Source: Luteitalea pratensis
GTDB taxonomy: Bacteria > Acidobacteriota > Vicinamibacteria > Vicinamibacterales > Vicinamibacteraceae
Length of the DNA stretch: 64,000 nt
Reading direction: 5' to 3'
Assembly (NCBI RefSeq): GCF_001618865.1
Contig: NZ_CP015136.1
Span: forward strand, 3,445,001-3,509,000
Made by a program: the position numbers and the translations under genes
In this document: piece after piece, positions 43,027-51,003 of the stretch
How positions within the stretch are numbered: the stretch's first letter is position 1
How the letters are laid out: each line of letters starts with the position of its first letter
The notes under the pieces: generated by a model
Told to the model about the DNA's origin: nothing
The model's database searches: none
What the model saw: the letters and a program-made list of their open reading frames with translations, nothing else

Positions 43027-43952
43027 TGGGTGCGGGTCAGTGTCCAGTCGAGGATGGCCGGCAGGTGGCCGGACAGGCCCGCGGCTTCGAGCGCGGCATG
43101 GCCGCGGTCGGCGCAATCGCGTGCGCGCTGGCGGCTTCCGGCAACGCCAAAAAGAGCCGGATAGGTCAGCTTGCCTGCCGCTTCGTCCTTGCCTGCATGC
43201 TTGCCGAGCGATGCCGCATCGCCCTCGACGTCGAGGACGTCATCGATGATCTGGAAACACAACCCGAGTTCGATCGCGTAGGCGTCCACGGTGGCGACCT
43301 GGCCCGGTGTGCCGCCAGCCATGATGGCGCCGGCGCCCGTTGCGGCGCGAATCAGGGCGCCGGTCTTGCGGGCGTGTACGTCCTGCAACCGCAGCAGGTC
43401 GTCATCGGGGTGCTCCTGCCGCGCCGCGCCCTCCCATTGCAGGTCCAGCGCCTGGCCGCCGACCATGCCCCCCACGCCAGCCGAGCGCGCGATGAGTTCC
43501 AGTGTCTGCAACTTGCGCTGGGCGATCGCCGTGCCTTCGAGTACGGGCTCGCGGGCAAGCAGTGCGAACGCTTCGGTGAGGAGTCCGTCGCCGGAGAGGA
43601 TGGCCAACGCGTCCCCGTACACGACATGCGCCGTCGGACGCCCGCGCCGCAGCGTGTCGTTGTCCATCGCCGGCAGGTCATCGTGCACCAGCGAGTACGT
43701 GTGGATCATCTCGAGCGCGCACGCGGCCGGCAGGGCGAGGGTGCGGGCATCGGGATGCCCGAGTCCGATGGCGTCGGCGGCGGCGAAAACGAGCACCGGA
43801 CGCATCCGCTTGCCGCCAGCGAGTAGGCTGTACTGCATCGCTTCGTGCAGCCGCGGGGGAGATACGGGAGGGCCGGGCAACCAGACCGTCAACGCGCGAT
43901 CCAGATCGCGGCGGCAGCCCGCCGCGAAGTCCTCGAACGTGGTGGCCGTCAT
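43023..43952 (-). CDS. ispA: Geranylgeranyl/farnesyl diphosphate synthase (IspA family)
   Basis: The 309-residue trans-isoprenyl diphosphate synthase condenses IPP with allylic diphosphates. Both aspartate motifs are present: DDLPAMDND (first, about 90) and FQIIDDVLDVEGD (second, about 245), plus LLAGGKRMRPVL. It lies between xseB and tlyA, the usual order of this cluster; dxs, often next, is missing. Product chain length cannot be read reliably. Confidence 0.93.
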   Translation of the reverse strand: MTATTFEDFAAGCRRDLDRALTVWLPGPPVSPPRLHEAMQYSLLAGGKRMRPVLVFAAADAIGLGHPDARTLALPAACALEMIHTYSLVHDDLPAMDNDTLRRGRPTAHVVYGDALAILSGDGLLTEAFALLAREPVLEGTAIAQRKLQTLELIARSAGVGGMVGGQALDLQWEGAARQEHPDDDLLRLQDVHARKTGALIRAATGAGAIMAGGTPGQVATVDAYAIELGLCFQIIDDVLDVEGDAASLGKHAGKDEAAGKLTYPALFGVAGSRQRARDCADRGHAALEAAGLSGHLPAILDWTLTRTQ

Positions 43953-44203
43953 CCGCGGTCGGACTGCCTCGGCGACAGGTCCTTCTCGAACGCGGCCGTC
44001 TCGTCGCGCAGTCCGCCACTCTGCGTCAGCACCTGGATGCGTTTCTCCGCATCGGTCAGCTTCTCGTGGCAGAAGCGCGACAGCGTGACACCACGCTCGA
44101 ACAGCGCGAGCGACTGCTCGAGGGGCTGGTCGCCCTGTTCCAGGGAGCGCACGATGGCGTCGAGTTCGGTGAGGGCCTGTTCGAAGTCGGTCGGGTCGGT
44201 CAT
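43949..44203 (-). CDS. xseB: Exodeoxyribonuclease VII small subunit
   Basis: The 84-residue product is a typical XseB (FEQALTELDAIVRSLEQGD, then LALFERGVTLSRFCHEKL). It associates in several copies with XseA to form exonuclease VII. It overlaps xseA upstream and ispA downstream by 4 bases each. Confidence 0.95.
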   Translation of the reverse strand: MTDPTDFEQALTELDAIVRSLEQGDQPLEQSLALFERGVTLSRFCHEKLTDAEKRIQVLTQSGGLRDETAAFEKDLSPRQSDRG

Positions 44204-46002
44204 GGGCGTGAAGTGGGGTCGGCGGCATCCACCGCCTGGACCGCGCAGTGCAGCGAGCCGTCTGGCAACTGCACGTCGACGCGGTCGCCAGCGGCGACTG
44301 CGGTGACGCTGCGCACCACGGCGGTGCGATCGGTGTTCCAGCAGATGGCGTAGCCGCGGCCCAGTGTCGCCAACGGGCTGAGGGCATGCAACTGCCCGGC
44401 CAGCGTGGTCAATTGGCGATCGGTCCGATGCCAGCGGCCCTCGACGGCCTGGCGCGCGCGCACCAGTTGCGCGTCGACCCTTCGGCACGACTGGGCCACC
44501 GATGCGTCGAGGCCCACCCTGGCGAGCCGGTCCCGATGCACCTGCAGGTGGTTGCGCGCGTCGGCCTGGCGGGTGCGCATCGCGGCCGCGAGCCGATCGT
44601 CGATCTGGGCAAGCCGGCGCAACCGTGACGTCAGTTGCCGTTGCGGATGTTGTTCGTCGAGGCGCGCCGCGACGTCGCGGAGGACACGCCGGCCGTCCTG
44701 CACGCGCGTGCGTAATGCCGCCGTCAGGCGTTCGTGCAGGTCGGCGCGCTCGCGATCCCGATCGAGCAAGCGATCGCGGTAGCGGGCGAAGGCCGGCCGC
44801 TGCTCGACGCGCATCAGTCCGGTGCGCTGGCGATCCAGGCGGCTGCGCAGCAGCAAGGCCATCTGCCGGCGGGCATTGGCGATGCGATCACGGAACTCGC
44901 TGGCCTGGCGCACCACGATTTCGGCGCCCTGCGACGGTGTGGCGGCACGCACGTCGGCGACGTGGTCGGCGATGGTCGTGTCCGTCTCGTGACCGATGGC
45001 TGCAATCACTGGCACGGGGCAGGCGGCAATCGCGCGGGCCACTACTTCCTCGTTGAAGGCCCAGAGGTCCTCGAGCGATCCACCACCTCTGCCGACGATG
45101 ATCACGTCGACGTTGGGTACGCGGGCGAGACGAGCGATGGCGCGGGCGATCTCGGCCGCTGCGCCCTCGCCCTGGACGCGCGTCGGGCTGATGACGATCT
45201 CGGACGGCGCCCGCCGCGTGCGCAGGACCCGCACGATGTCCTTGATTGCGGCGCCCTCGAGCGACGTGACGATGCCGATGCGTCGCGGCAGCATCGGCAA
45301 GGGCCGCTTGCGCCCCGGGGCAAAGAGGCCCTCGGCCTGCAGACGGCGCCGCAGTTGCTCGTAGGCGAGCTGCAAGGCTCCGGCGCCGCGCGGCTCGATG
45401 CTCTCGGCATACAGCTGGTACTTGCCGCTCGGCACGTACACCGAGAGCCGGCCCTTCACGATCACCTGCAGCCCCGTCGTCAGCTTGAAGCGCAGGCGCA
45501 GTGCGTCGGTGCGCCAGAGCACCGCCGAGAGACGCGCGCCCTGGTCCTTCAGCGTGAAGTAGACATGTCCGCCCTTGTCGGAGCAGTCGGCGACTTCGCC
45601 CTCGACCCAGATGGTCCTGAACTCCTGCTCGATCGCGTTGCGCACGGCGTTTGTGAGCTCGCTGACCGAGTACACGCGGGGCCGTTGCCGTTCGGCCCGC
45701 GACGGGGGGGCGGGCGAGGCCACGGACCGTGCCTCCGCAGGCGGGGCAGTGGGCGAAGTCATTGGGTACGTAGGCGTCGAGCTTGCTCGACGCTGACCGT
45801 CGACCTGAAGGTCGACGGCTACGTCCGGCGTCGTGTCGCCGGGCTGTCCGCCCTCGCCAAGGCTTCGGCGCCCCGGGGACAGCCCGAAGCTACCTTGTGC
45901 CACGACCGGCTCGGCGCGACCGTCGTCGGGCGCGTCGAGGGGCTGCAGGACCTCGGGGTCGAGGGGCTCGTCCTCGAACGGGAGATCGAACAGCGAACTC
46001 AC
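44200..46002 (-). CDS. xseA: Exodeoxyribonuclease VII large subunit with repeat-derived N-terminal extension
   Basis: XseA carries the exonuclease VII active site and acts on single-stranded DNA. The OB domain (VYSVSELTNAVRNAIEQEFR, about 110) and the catalytic core (GIVTSLEGAAIKDIVRVL, VIIVGRGGGSLEDLWAFNEE, AIGHETDTTIADHVAD) are intact. At 600 residues it is about 140 longer than usual. The N-terminus (VSSLFDLPFEDEPL) is followed by about 80 residues from back-to-back family C and B repeats (45798-45885). GTG 46002 overlaps the ymdB stop by 4 bases; an internal ATG at 45762 could give a product lacking the extension. Confidence 0.92.
   Translation of the reverse strand: MSSLFDLPFEDEPLDPEVLQPLDAPDDGRAEPVVAQGSFGLSPGRRSLGEGGQPGDTTPDVAVDLQVDGQRRASSTPTYPMTSPTAPPAEARSVASPAPPSRAERQRPRVYSVSELTNAVRNAIEQEFRTIWVEGEVADCSDKGGHVYFTLKDQGARLSAVLWRTDALRLRFKLTTGLQVIVKGRLSVYVPSGKYQLYAESIEPRGAGALQLAYEQLRRRLQAEGLFAPGRKRPLPMLPRRIGIVTSLEGAAIKDIVRVLRTRRAPSEIVISPTRVQGEGAAAEIARAIARLARVPNVDVIIVGRGGGSLEDLWAFNEEVVARAIAACPVPVIAAIGHETDTTIADHVADVRAATPSQGAEIVVRQASEFRDRIANARRQMALLLRSRLDRQRTGLMRVEQRPAFARYRDRLLDRDRERADLHERLTAALRTRVQDGRRVLRDVAARLDEQHPQRQLTSRLRRLAQIDDRLAAAMRTRQADARNHLQVHRDRLARVGLDASVAQSCRRVDAQLVRARQAVEGRWHRTDRQLTTLAGQLHALSPLATLGRGYAICWNTDRTAVVRSVTAVAAGDRVDVQLPDGSLHCAVQAVDAADPTSRP
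45798..45885. repeat. Family B and family C repeats inside xseA
   Basis: cgtcgacctgaaggtcgacg (45798-45823, family B) is followed by gggctgtccgccctcgccaa ending ggggacagccc (45841-45885, family C). Both lie in the xseA frame. Confidence 0.9.
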
Positions 46003-46799
46003 CGCAGGTCCTCGATGTCGGTGGGCGTGAGGCTCAATCGCTCGATGTCTGTCGCATGGCCTGTCGCCGCATCGGCGGTGACAATCACGCCGTGCAGGCG
46101 CGGCATGCCCGAGGCCGTGTCGAACTTGGTGGGCAGGCCAGTCAGGAAGCGGCCGATGATCGGGCCGCGCTCGACGCCGATCACCCCGTCGTGCGGCCCC
46201 GTCATGCCGACATCGGTGCAATAGGCGGTGCCACCCGGCAGGATCTGCGCGTCGGCCGTCTGCACGTGGGTGTGCGTGCCGACGACGACCGAGGCCACGC
46301 CGTCGAGATGCCAGCCGAGGGCGATCTTTTCGGACGTCGCCTCGGCATGGAAGTCCACGAAAACCACGTCGGCATGCTCGCGCAGCCGTTCCGCCTCGGC
46401 CCGGCCCAGCGCGAACGGATCATCGATGGCGGTCATGAAGACGCGACCCATCAGGTTCAGGACGCCGACTCTCGTGCCGTCGGCGATGGTCACGATCGTC
46501 GAGCCGCGCCCCGGCGTGCCGGCAGGGTAGTTGAAGGGCCGGAGCAGGCGCGGTTCCTCGTCGATGAAGGCGAGGATTTCCCGTTTGTCCCAGACATGGT
46601 TGCCCGATGTCATGACGGCAATGCCGGTGTCGAAGAGTTCCTTCGAAATCTCCCGCGTGATCCCGAACCCGCCGGCGCTGTTCTCCCCGTTCGCGATCAC
46701 GAGATCGAGGCCGCGGGCGGCGACCAGCGCCGGCACGGCGCGCTTGACGAGGTCGCGACCGACCTTGGCGAATATGTCGCCGATGAAGAGGATGCGCAT
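45999..46799 (-). CDS. ymdB: YmdB-type metallophosphoesterase (TIGR00282 family)
   Basis: The 266-residue phosphodiesterase hydrolyses cyclic nucleotides in studied relatives and is usually next to rny. The metal motifs are MRILFIGDIFAKVGRD, VIANGENSAGG, TSGNHVWDKRE, DFHAEATSEK and GTHTHVQTADAQIL. It heads the xse-ispA-tlyA-nadK unit here, nearly 19 kb from rny, so the usual zapA-6S-rny-ymdB block has been split. Confidence 0.92.
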   Translation of the reverse strand: MRILFIGDIFAKVGRDLVKRAVPALVAARGLDLVIANGENSAGGFGITREISKELFDTGIAVMTSGNHVWDKREILAFIDEEPRLLRPFNYPAGTPGRGSTIVTIADGTRVGVLNLMGRVFMTAIDDPFALGRAEAERLREHADVVFVDFHAEATSEKIALGWHLDGVASVVVGTHTHVQTADAQILPGGTAYCTDVGMTGPHDGVIGVERGPIIGRFLTGLPTKFDTASGMPRLHGVIVTADAATGHATDIERLSLTPTDIEDLR

Positions 46800-46804
46800 C
46801 CGCG

Positions 46805-47236
46805 CTAGACGACTTTCTCGATCGGAATCACGAACTCCTGCCCGCTGTTCAGGCGCGGTAACCGCACCCGCAACTCACCTTCGGTCATCGTCGCCCGCGC
46901 ACGCGAGAGATCCAGCGTGGCGGTGATGCGGACCGCCCGGGCGAACCGCCCGAAGCTGCGTTCGACGAGATGGAACGCCGTCGCGCCCACGACGGCGCCC
47001 GCCGCCGGCCACTTGCATCCCGCGATGACCAGGGTGTTGTTCTTGAAGAGGACACGGACGTCTTCGGGCGAGACACCGGCCAGGTCGAGCACGACTTCGA
47101 CGAACTCCTCGCGCTCGACGACGTCAATCGGCGGGGCATGGAGGCCGCCGGGGGCGGCGTCGTGGGCCTGCTGCAGGTCGTCGAAGAGCCGACGCACCTC
47201 GTCGGCGAGTTCGGCCGCCTCTGGAAACGACAGCAT
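46805..47236 (-). CDS. Hsp20/alpha-crystallin family small heat-shock protein
   Basis: The 143-residue product has an alpha-crystallin domain (about 38-140; VVLDLAGVSPEDVRVLFKNN, then LPRLNSGQEFVIPI). The usual C-terminal I-x-I tail motif is replaced by IPIEKVV. It is a diverged relative of the Hsp20 gene that points the other way across 267 bp. It is close to ymdB (5 bp), so it may also lead that operon. Confidence 0.85.
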   Translation of the reverse strand: MLSFPEAAELADEVRRLFDDLQQAHDAAPGGLHAPPIDVVEREEFVEVVLDLAGVSPEDVRVLFKNNTLVIAGCKWPAAGAVVGATAFHLVERSFGRFARAVRITATLDLSRARATMTEGELRVRLPRLNSGQEFVIPIEKVV

Positions 47237-47346
47237 GGACGTGATGATCGCACTTTTCTCACGGGTCGTGCCATGCCTGGACCTGAACCGTTGAACTTGG
47301 GCGCAGGGCTGACCCTATTTTAGTGTTGTTGACTAAGATTAAATGC

Positions 47347-47375
47347 TTGACATGAACTCATGTCGGTCGTAAGCT
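47347..47375 (+). promoter_or_regulatory. Promoter with overlapping palindromic operator for hsp20
   Basis: TTGACA (47347-47352), a 17-bp spacer and TAAGCT (47370-47375) form a plausible sigma-70 promoter. A perfect inverted repeat GACATGA-AC-TCATGTC (47349-47364) covers the -35. It does not match CIRCE or HAIR. Confidence 0.6.
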
Positions 47376-47503
47376 GCCTTTGTCGTCGGGCGGGATAGCG
47401 CCGGCGAGCCGCCCTGGTCGGGTATGCCGACAGGGCGGAGGACATCAGGGCAAGGACGCGAGGTGGCCTGGATAGCCGCCCGCACAGTTCTCAGGAGGAC
47501 GAC

Positions 47504-47953
47504 ATGACATTGGTGCGATTCGACCCGTTCCGCGAACTCTCCACGCTGCAGGACCGCCTCAACCGGATCTTCGCTGATGCTTACCCGCGCCGGTACGACG
47601 ACGACCTGACGCAGCGGGGCGAGTGGTTCCCGCCGGTGGACATCTACGAGAACGGCAGCGACGAGATCGTGCTGAAGGCGGAACTGCCCGGGCTGCGGCG
47701 TGAGGACATCGACCTGCGGGTCGAGAACAACACGCTGACGCTGCGCGGCGAGCGCAAGCGCGATACCGAAATCAAGCAGGAGCAGTACCACCGCGTCGAG
47801 CGGTCCTACGGGGCGTTCAGCCGGTCCTTCACGCTGCCGTCGCGCATCGACACCGAAAACGTGCGTGCCGAGTTCAAGGAAGGCGTGCTCTCGATCAAGC
47901 TGCCGGTGAAGGCCGAGGCCAAGCCGCGCCAGATCGAGGTCGCGATCAGCTAA
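47504..47953 (+). CDS. Hsp20 family small heat-shock protein
   Basis: The 149-residue protein is a typical Hsp20: MTLVRFDPFRELSTLQDRLN, alpha-crystallin domain (about 42-138; VLKAELPGLRREDIDLRVEN, GVLSIKLPVKAEAK) and a C-terminal IEVAI tail. A good ribosome binding site (aggagg) precedes the ATG. Small heat-shock proteins hold unfolded proteins as oligomers. A 5' leader of about 125 nt follows the promoter and could host thermosensing, but I see no ROSE-like element. Confidence 0.93.
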   Translation: MTLVRFDPFRELSTLQDRLNRIFADAYPRRYDDDLTQRGEWFPPVDIYENGSDEIVLKAELPGLRREDIDLRVENNTLTLRGERKRDTEIKQEQYHRVERSYGAFSRSFTLPSRIDTENVRAEFKEGVLSIKLPVKAEAKPRQIEVAIS

Positions 47954-47959
47954 GGGACA

Positions 47960-47987
47960 GGGGCCCGGGTTCAGCACGCCGGGCCCC
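47960..47987 (+). terminator. Strong GC hairpin downstream of hsp20
   Basis: A 9-bp stem ggggcccgg/ccgggcccc with a 10-nt loop lies 6 bp after the stop. There is no T-run, so it may be a stabilising hairpin rather than an intrinsic terminator. It is followed by an AATTTC-type half repeat (47993-48029). Confidence 0.5.
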
Positions 47988-47992
47988 ACCCA

Positions 47993-48029
47993 AGTTCAAA
48001 ATTTCAAAATTTCAAAATTCACGAATTCA
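47993..48029. repeat. Half AATTTC-type element
   Basis: A run of caaaatttcaaaatttc-type units, one arm of family E, between the convergent hsp20 and ABC permease genes. It reaches into the permease stop codon. Confidence 0.75.
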
Positions 48030-49142
48030 ATTCGCGGTCTTCCGGAAGCGGAAGACCGCGAGTCCAATGATGGCGAAGGTGTAGAACGCCAGCCAGGAGA
48101 CGGGCTCCCACAGCTCGTCGAGTCCCGCCCCCCGCAGGACGATCCCCCTCACCACCTCGATGAAGTACCGCGCTGGAATCACGCGCGAGAGCATCTGGAA
48201 CACCAGCGGCATGCCGTCGATCGGGAAGACGTACCCGGACAGGAACACGAACGGCAACAGGAACATCATCGAGAGTTGCTGCGCCTGCCGCTGCGTCTGC
48301 GCGATCGTCGAGAGCAGCATGCCGAGTCCCAGCACCGCGGCAATGAACAGGAACCCCACCGCATAGAGCAGCAGCACGCTGCCCATGATCGGGATGTCGA
48401 AGAGGAAGCGCATCAGCAGCACCGTCACGGTCAGCTGCACGTAGCCGATGACGATGAACGGCACGAGCTTGCCGAGAATCAGCTGCGTGCGTGTGACCGG
48501 CGTCACCTGCAACTGCTCCAGCGTGCCGAGTTCCCGCTCGCGCACGATCGCCCCCGCGGTGAACTGGATCAGCGTGAAGGTCAGGATGATGGCCAGCAGG
48601 CCGGGAATGACGAAGGTGGCCGTCCGGAGGTCCGGGTTGTACCAGGGCCTGAGGCGCAGGTCGACCGGGAGCGCCGTCTCGCGCCACCCGGCGCGTCGCG
48701 CCAACGTCTGGATGGACAGCTGCGTTGCGACCCCGTTGGCAATCGACATCGCCTGAGTCGCCGTCGTCGTGTCCGACGCGTTGACGACGATGAACGCCTC
48801 GGCCGGCTTGCCGCGATGCCGGTTGGCGCCGTAGTCCCGATCGATCACGAGCCCGACCGACGCCGTCGCCGAATCGAGCGCCGTCTGCAACTCGCGCAGG
48901 CTGTCGACCCGCCCGACCACGTCGAAGTACTGGCTGGCCGTGAGTCGCGCGACGAGTTCGCGACTGTCGTAGGAGCGGCTCTCGTCGAGCACCACGGTCT
49001 TCAGGTGCTTGACGTCGTAGTTGATGGCATACCCGAAGACGAGGGTCTGCATCAACGGCACCAGGATGATCATGCGCAGCGTCAGGCGGTCGCGCTTGAG
49101 CTGCATGAACTCCTTCCAGGTCAGGGCGAGCAGGCGTCTCAT
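48027..49142 (-). CDS. ABC-2 type transporter permease
   Basis: The 371-residue product has one N-terminal membrane segment, a large periplasmic domain (about 45-175) and five C-terminal segments with the ABC-2 pattern (ERELGTLEQLQVTPVTRTQL about 210-229; PARYFIEVVRGIVLRGAG near the end), as in YhhJ/YbhR. It is the last gene of the operon and the only permease, although two ATPase genes precede it; E. coli YbhFSR uses two permeases. A homodimer is possible. ATG 49142 overlaps the ATPase stop by 4 bases. Confidence 0.9.
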   Translation of the reverse strand: MRRLLALTWKEFMQLKRDRLTLRMIILVPLMQTLVFGYAINYDVKHLKTVVLDESRSYDSRELVARLTASQYFDVVGRVDSLRELQTALDSATASVGLVIDRDYGANRHRGKPAEAFIVVNASDTTTATQAMSIANGVATQLSIQTLARRAGWRETALPVDLRLRPWYNPDLRTATFVIPGLLAIILTFTLIQFTAGAIVRERELGTLEQLQVTPVTRTQLILGKLVPFIVIGYVQLTVTVLLMRFLFDIPIMGSVLLLYAVGFLFIAAVLGLGMLLSTIAQTQRQAQQLSMMFLLPFVFLSGYVFPIDGMPLVFQMLSRVIPARYFIEVVRGIVLRGAGLDELWEPVSWLAFYTFAIIGLAVFRFRKTAN

Positions 49143-50089
49143 GCAGCCTCCCCGGAGCTCGTCGAGCGCTTGCGGGCCAGCGAGACGAAGACATCCTCGA
49201 GGGACGGCTCGGCGGATTCGGGCCGGCCGATGGCGGCAAGCGGTGCAAGCGCCGCGTCCCTGGCCTCCGCGCGCAGCACCGCGCGGAGGTGACGTCCGGC
49301 CAGGTACACATCCTCGAACTGCTGTTGCGATCGCAACGTCTCGAGTGCACCGAACGCGTCGTGCTCGACGACCACCTCGAAGAGCCGCCCCGCCAGGTGC
49401 GACTTCAGATCCAGCGGGGAGCCGTCGGCGATGAGTTCGCCGTCGAGGATGAAGGCGAGGCGATCGCACTGCTCGGCCTCGTCCATGTAGTGCGTGGTGA
49501 CCAGCACGGTCATGCCACGATCCGCGGCGAGCTCGTAGATGAGATCCCAGAACATGCGCCGCCCGACCGGGTCGACTCCGCCTGTCGGCTCGTCGAGGAA
49601 GAGCAGTTCCGGTTCGTGCAGCAGCGCGGCGGCGAGTGCCACGCGCTGCCGCAACCCGGTTGACAGGCCTTCGGTGAGCACGCGCCGCACCTCCTGGAAC
49701 CGTAGCCGATCGGCGAGCGCGTCGATGCGGTCCAGCAGGGAGGCGCCACGCAGGCCGTAGACCGACCCGAAGAAGCGCAGGTTCTCCTCGACGGTGAGAT
49801 CGAGGTACAGCGAGAACTTCTGGCTCATGTAGCCGAGCCGCCGCTTCCAGGCATCGGTGTTGGTCGCGAGCTGGATGCCGCCAAAGCCCGTAATCGTTCC
49901 AGAGGACGGTGCGAGCAGGCCGGCCAGCATGCGGATCGTCGTGGACTTGCCCGAGCCGTTGGGGCCAAGGAAGCCGAACACGCGCCCGCGGGGAATGTCG
50001 ACGTCGACGTTGCGCACCGCAACGAAACTGCCGAAGCGGCGCGTGAGCTGGCGAGCCGAGACGAGCACGTCTTGAGCCTGGGCCGTCAT
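49139..50089 (-). CDS. ABC transporter ATPase (second of two)
   Basis: The 316-residue ATPase has Walker A GPNGSGKST, signature LSTGLRQRVALA and Walker B LLFLDEPTGGVDP, followed by the H-loop TTHYMDEAEQCDR and a C-terminal extension of about 85 residues. It is an exporter-type ATPase of the drug/antibiotic resistance (DRA) or Ccm/Nod class. It corresponds to half of a YbhF-type protein, split here into two genes. ATGA overlaps at both ends. Confidence 0.92.
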   Translation of the reverse strand: MTAQAQDVLVSARQLTRRFGSFVAVRNVDVDIPRGRVFGFLGPNGSGKSTTIRMLAGLLAPSSGTITGFGGIQLATNTDAWKRRLGYMSQKFSLYLDLTVEENLRFFGSVYGLRGASLLDRIDALADRLRFQEVRRVLTEGLSTGLRQRVALAAALLHEPELLFLDEPTGGVDPVGRRMFWDLIYELAADRGMTVLVTTHYMDEAEQCDRLAFILDGELIADGSPLDLKSHLAGRLFEVVVEHDAFGALETLRSQQQFEDVYLAGRHLRAVLRAEARDAALAPLAAIGRPESAEPSLEDVFVSLARKRSTSSGEAA

Positions 50090-51003
50090 GCCACTGCCTC
50101 CGCTTCGCGTGCGTGCTGCTCGCTGTGCCAGACGAAGACGTCCTCGAGTGACGGCGCAAGCACGCGCACGTCGCCGGCGCCGACGGCGTCGCCCAGCGCC
50201 TGGCGGACTTCTGCGAGCAGTGCCGGCCCTTCGCCGGTGCGACCGCGGACGTGCAGGCGCGTGCCGAACAGTGAGACGTCGTCCACGCCGGGCAGCGCCG
50301 CGAGGCGTCGACGCAGTTGCATGCGGTCGTGGCTGCGCACCTCGACGAGCGCTCGCGGATAGTCCCCGACAATCGCCTCGCGGGTACCGATGGCAGTGAT
50401 TTGCCCGCGATCGAGGAACGCCAATCGTGACGCGTACTCGGCTTCGTCCATGTACGGCGTCGAGACGAGCAGTGTCAGCCCTTCGTGATGCAGCTGGTTC
50501 AGCAGGATCCAGAACTCGCGCCGGGACACGGGATCGACGCCGGTCGTCGGCTCGTCGAGCAGCAGCAGTTCCGGTTGCGTCATGAGGGCGCTGACGAGGG
50601 CGAGCTTCTGTTTCATGCCCCCGGACAGCGCCCCGGCGAGCCGCGTGCGAAAGCGGTCGAGCCCGACCCGCGCGAGCAGGTCGGCCGTTCGCGTCTTCGC
50701 AAGCGCATCGGGCACGTCGTAGAGGCGCGCCCGCAGGTGCAGGTTCTCGTCGATGGTCAGATCTTCGTAGAGCGAGAACCGCTGCGGCACGAGGCCAAAG
50801 GTGCGAACACCGTTCACCTCTACGCGCCCGCTCGACGGTGTCACCAGCCCCGCCACCAGCCGGAAGAACGTCGTCTTGCCGGCGCCGTCTGGGCCGAGCA
50901 GGGCGAACAGTTCGCCGCGCTGGATGGAGATCGTCAATCCGCGCAGCGCCTCGACGGCACCGAAGCGCATGGTGAGATCGGTGGCTTCGATCATCGCGCT
51001 CAC
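50086..51003 (-). CDS. ABC transporter ATPase (first of two)
   Basis: The 305-residue ATPase has Walker A GPDGAGKTT, signature LSGGMKQKLALV and Walker B LLLLDEPTTGVDP. D in GPDG at the Walker A position is typical of the first half of YbhF-like tandem ATPases. The GTG at 51003 overlaps the hlyD stop (GTGA); ATG 50994 is the in-frame alternative. Together with the next gene it makes a heterodimeric ATPase. Confidence 0.9.
   Translation of the reverse strand: MSAMIEATDLTMRFGAVEALRGLTISIQRGELFALLGPDGAGKTTFFRLVAGLVTPSSGRVEVNGVRTFGLVPQRFSLYEDLTIDENLHLRARLYDVPDALAKTRTADLLARVGLDRFRTRLAGALSGGMKQKLALVSALMTQPELLLLDEPTTGVDPVSRREFWILLNQLHHEGLTLLVSTPYMDEAEYASRLAFLDRGQITAIGTREAIVGDYPRALVEVRSHDRMQLRRRLAALPGVDDVSLFGTRLHVRGRTGEGPALLAEVRQALGDAVGAGDVRVLAPSLEDVFVWHSEQHAREAEAVA

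Noticed and set aside
47376-47503. ROSE-type RNA thermometer in the hsp20 leader
   Set aside because: No hairpin pairing with the aggagg ribosome binding site could be seen by eye.
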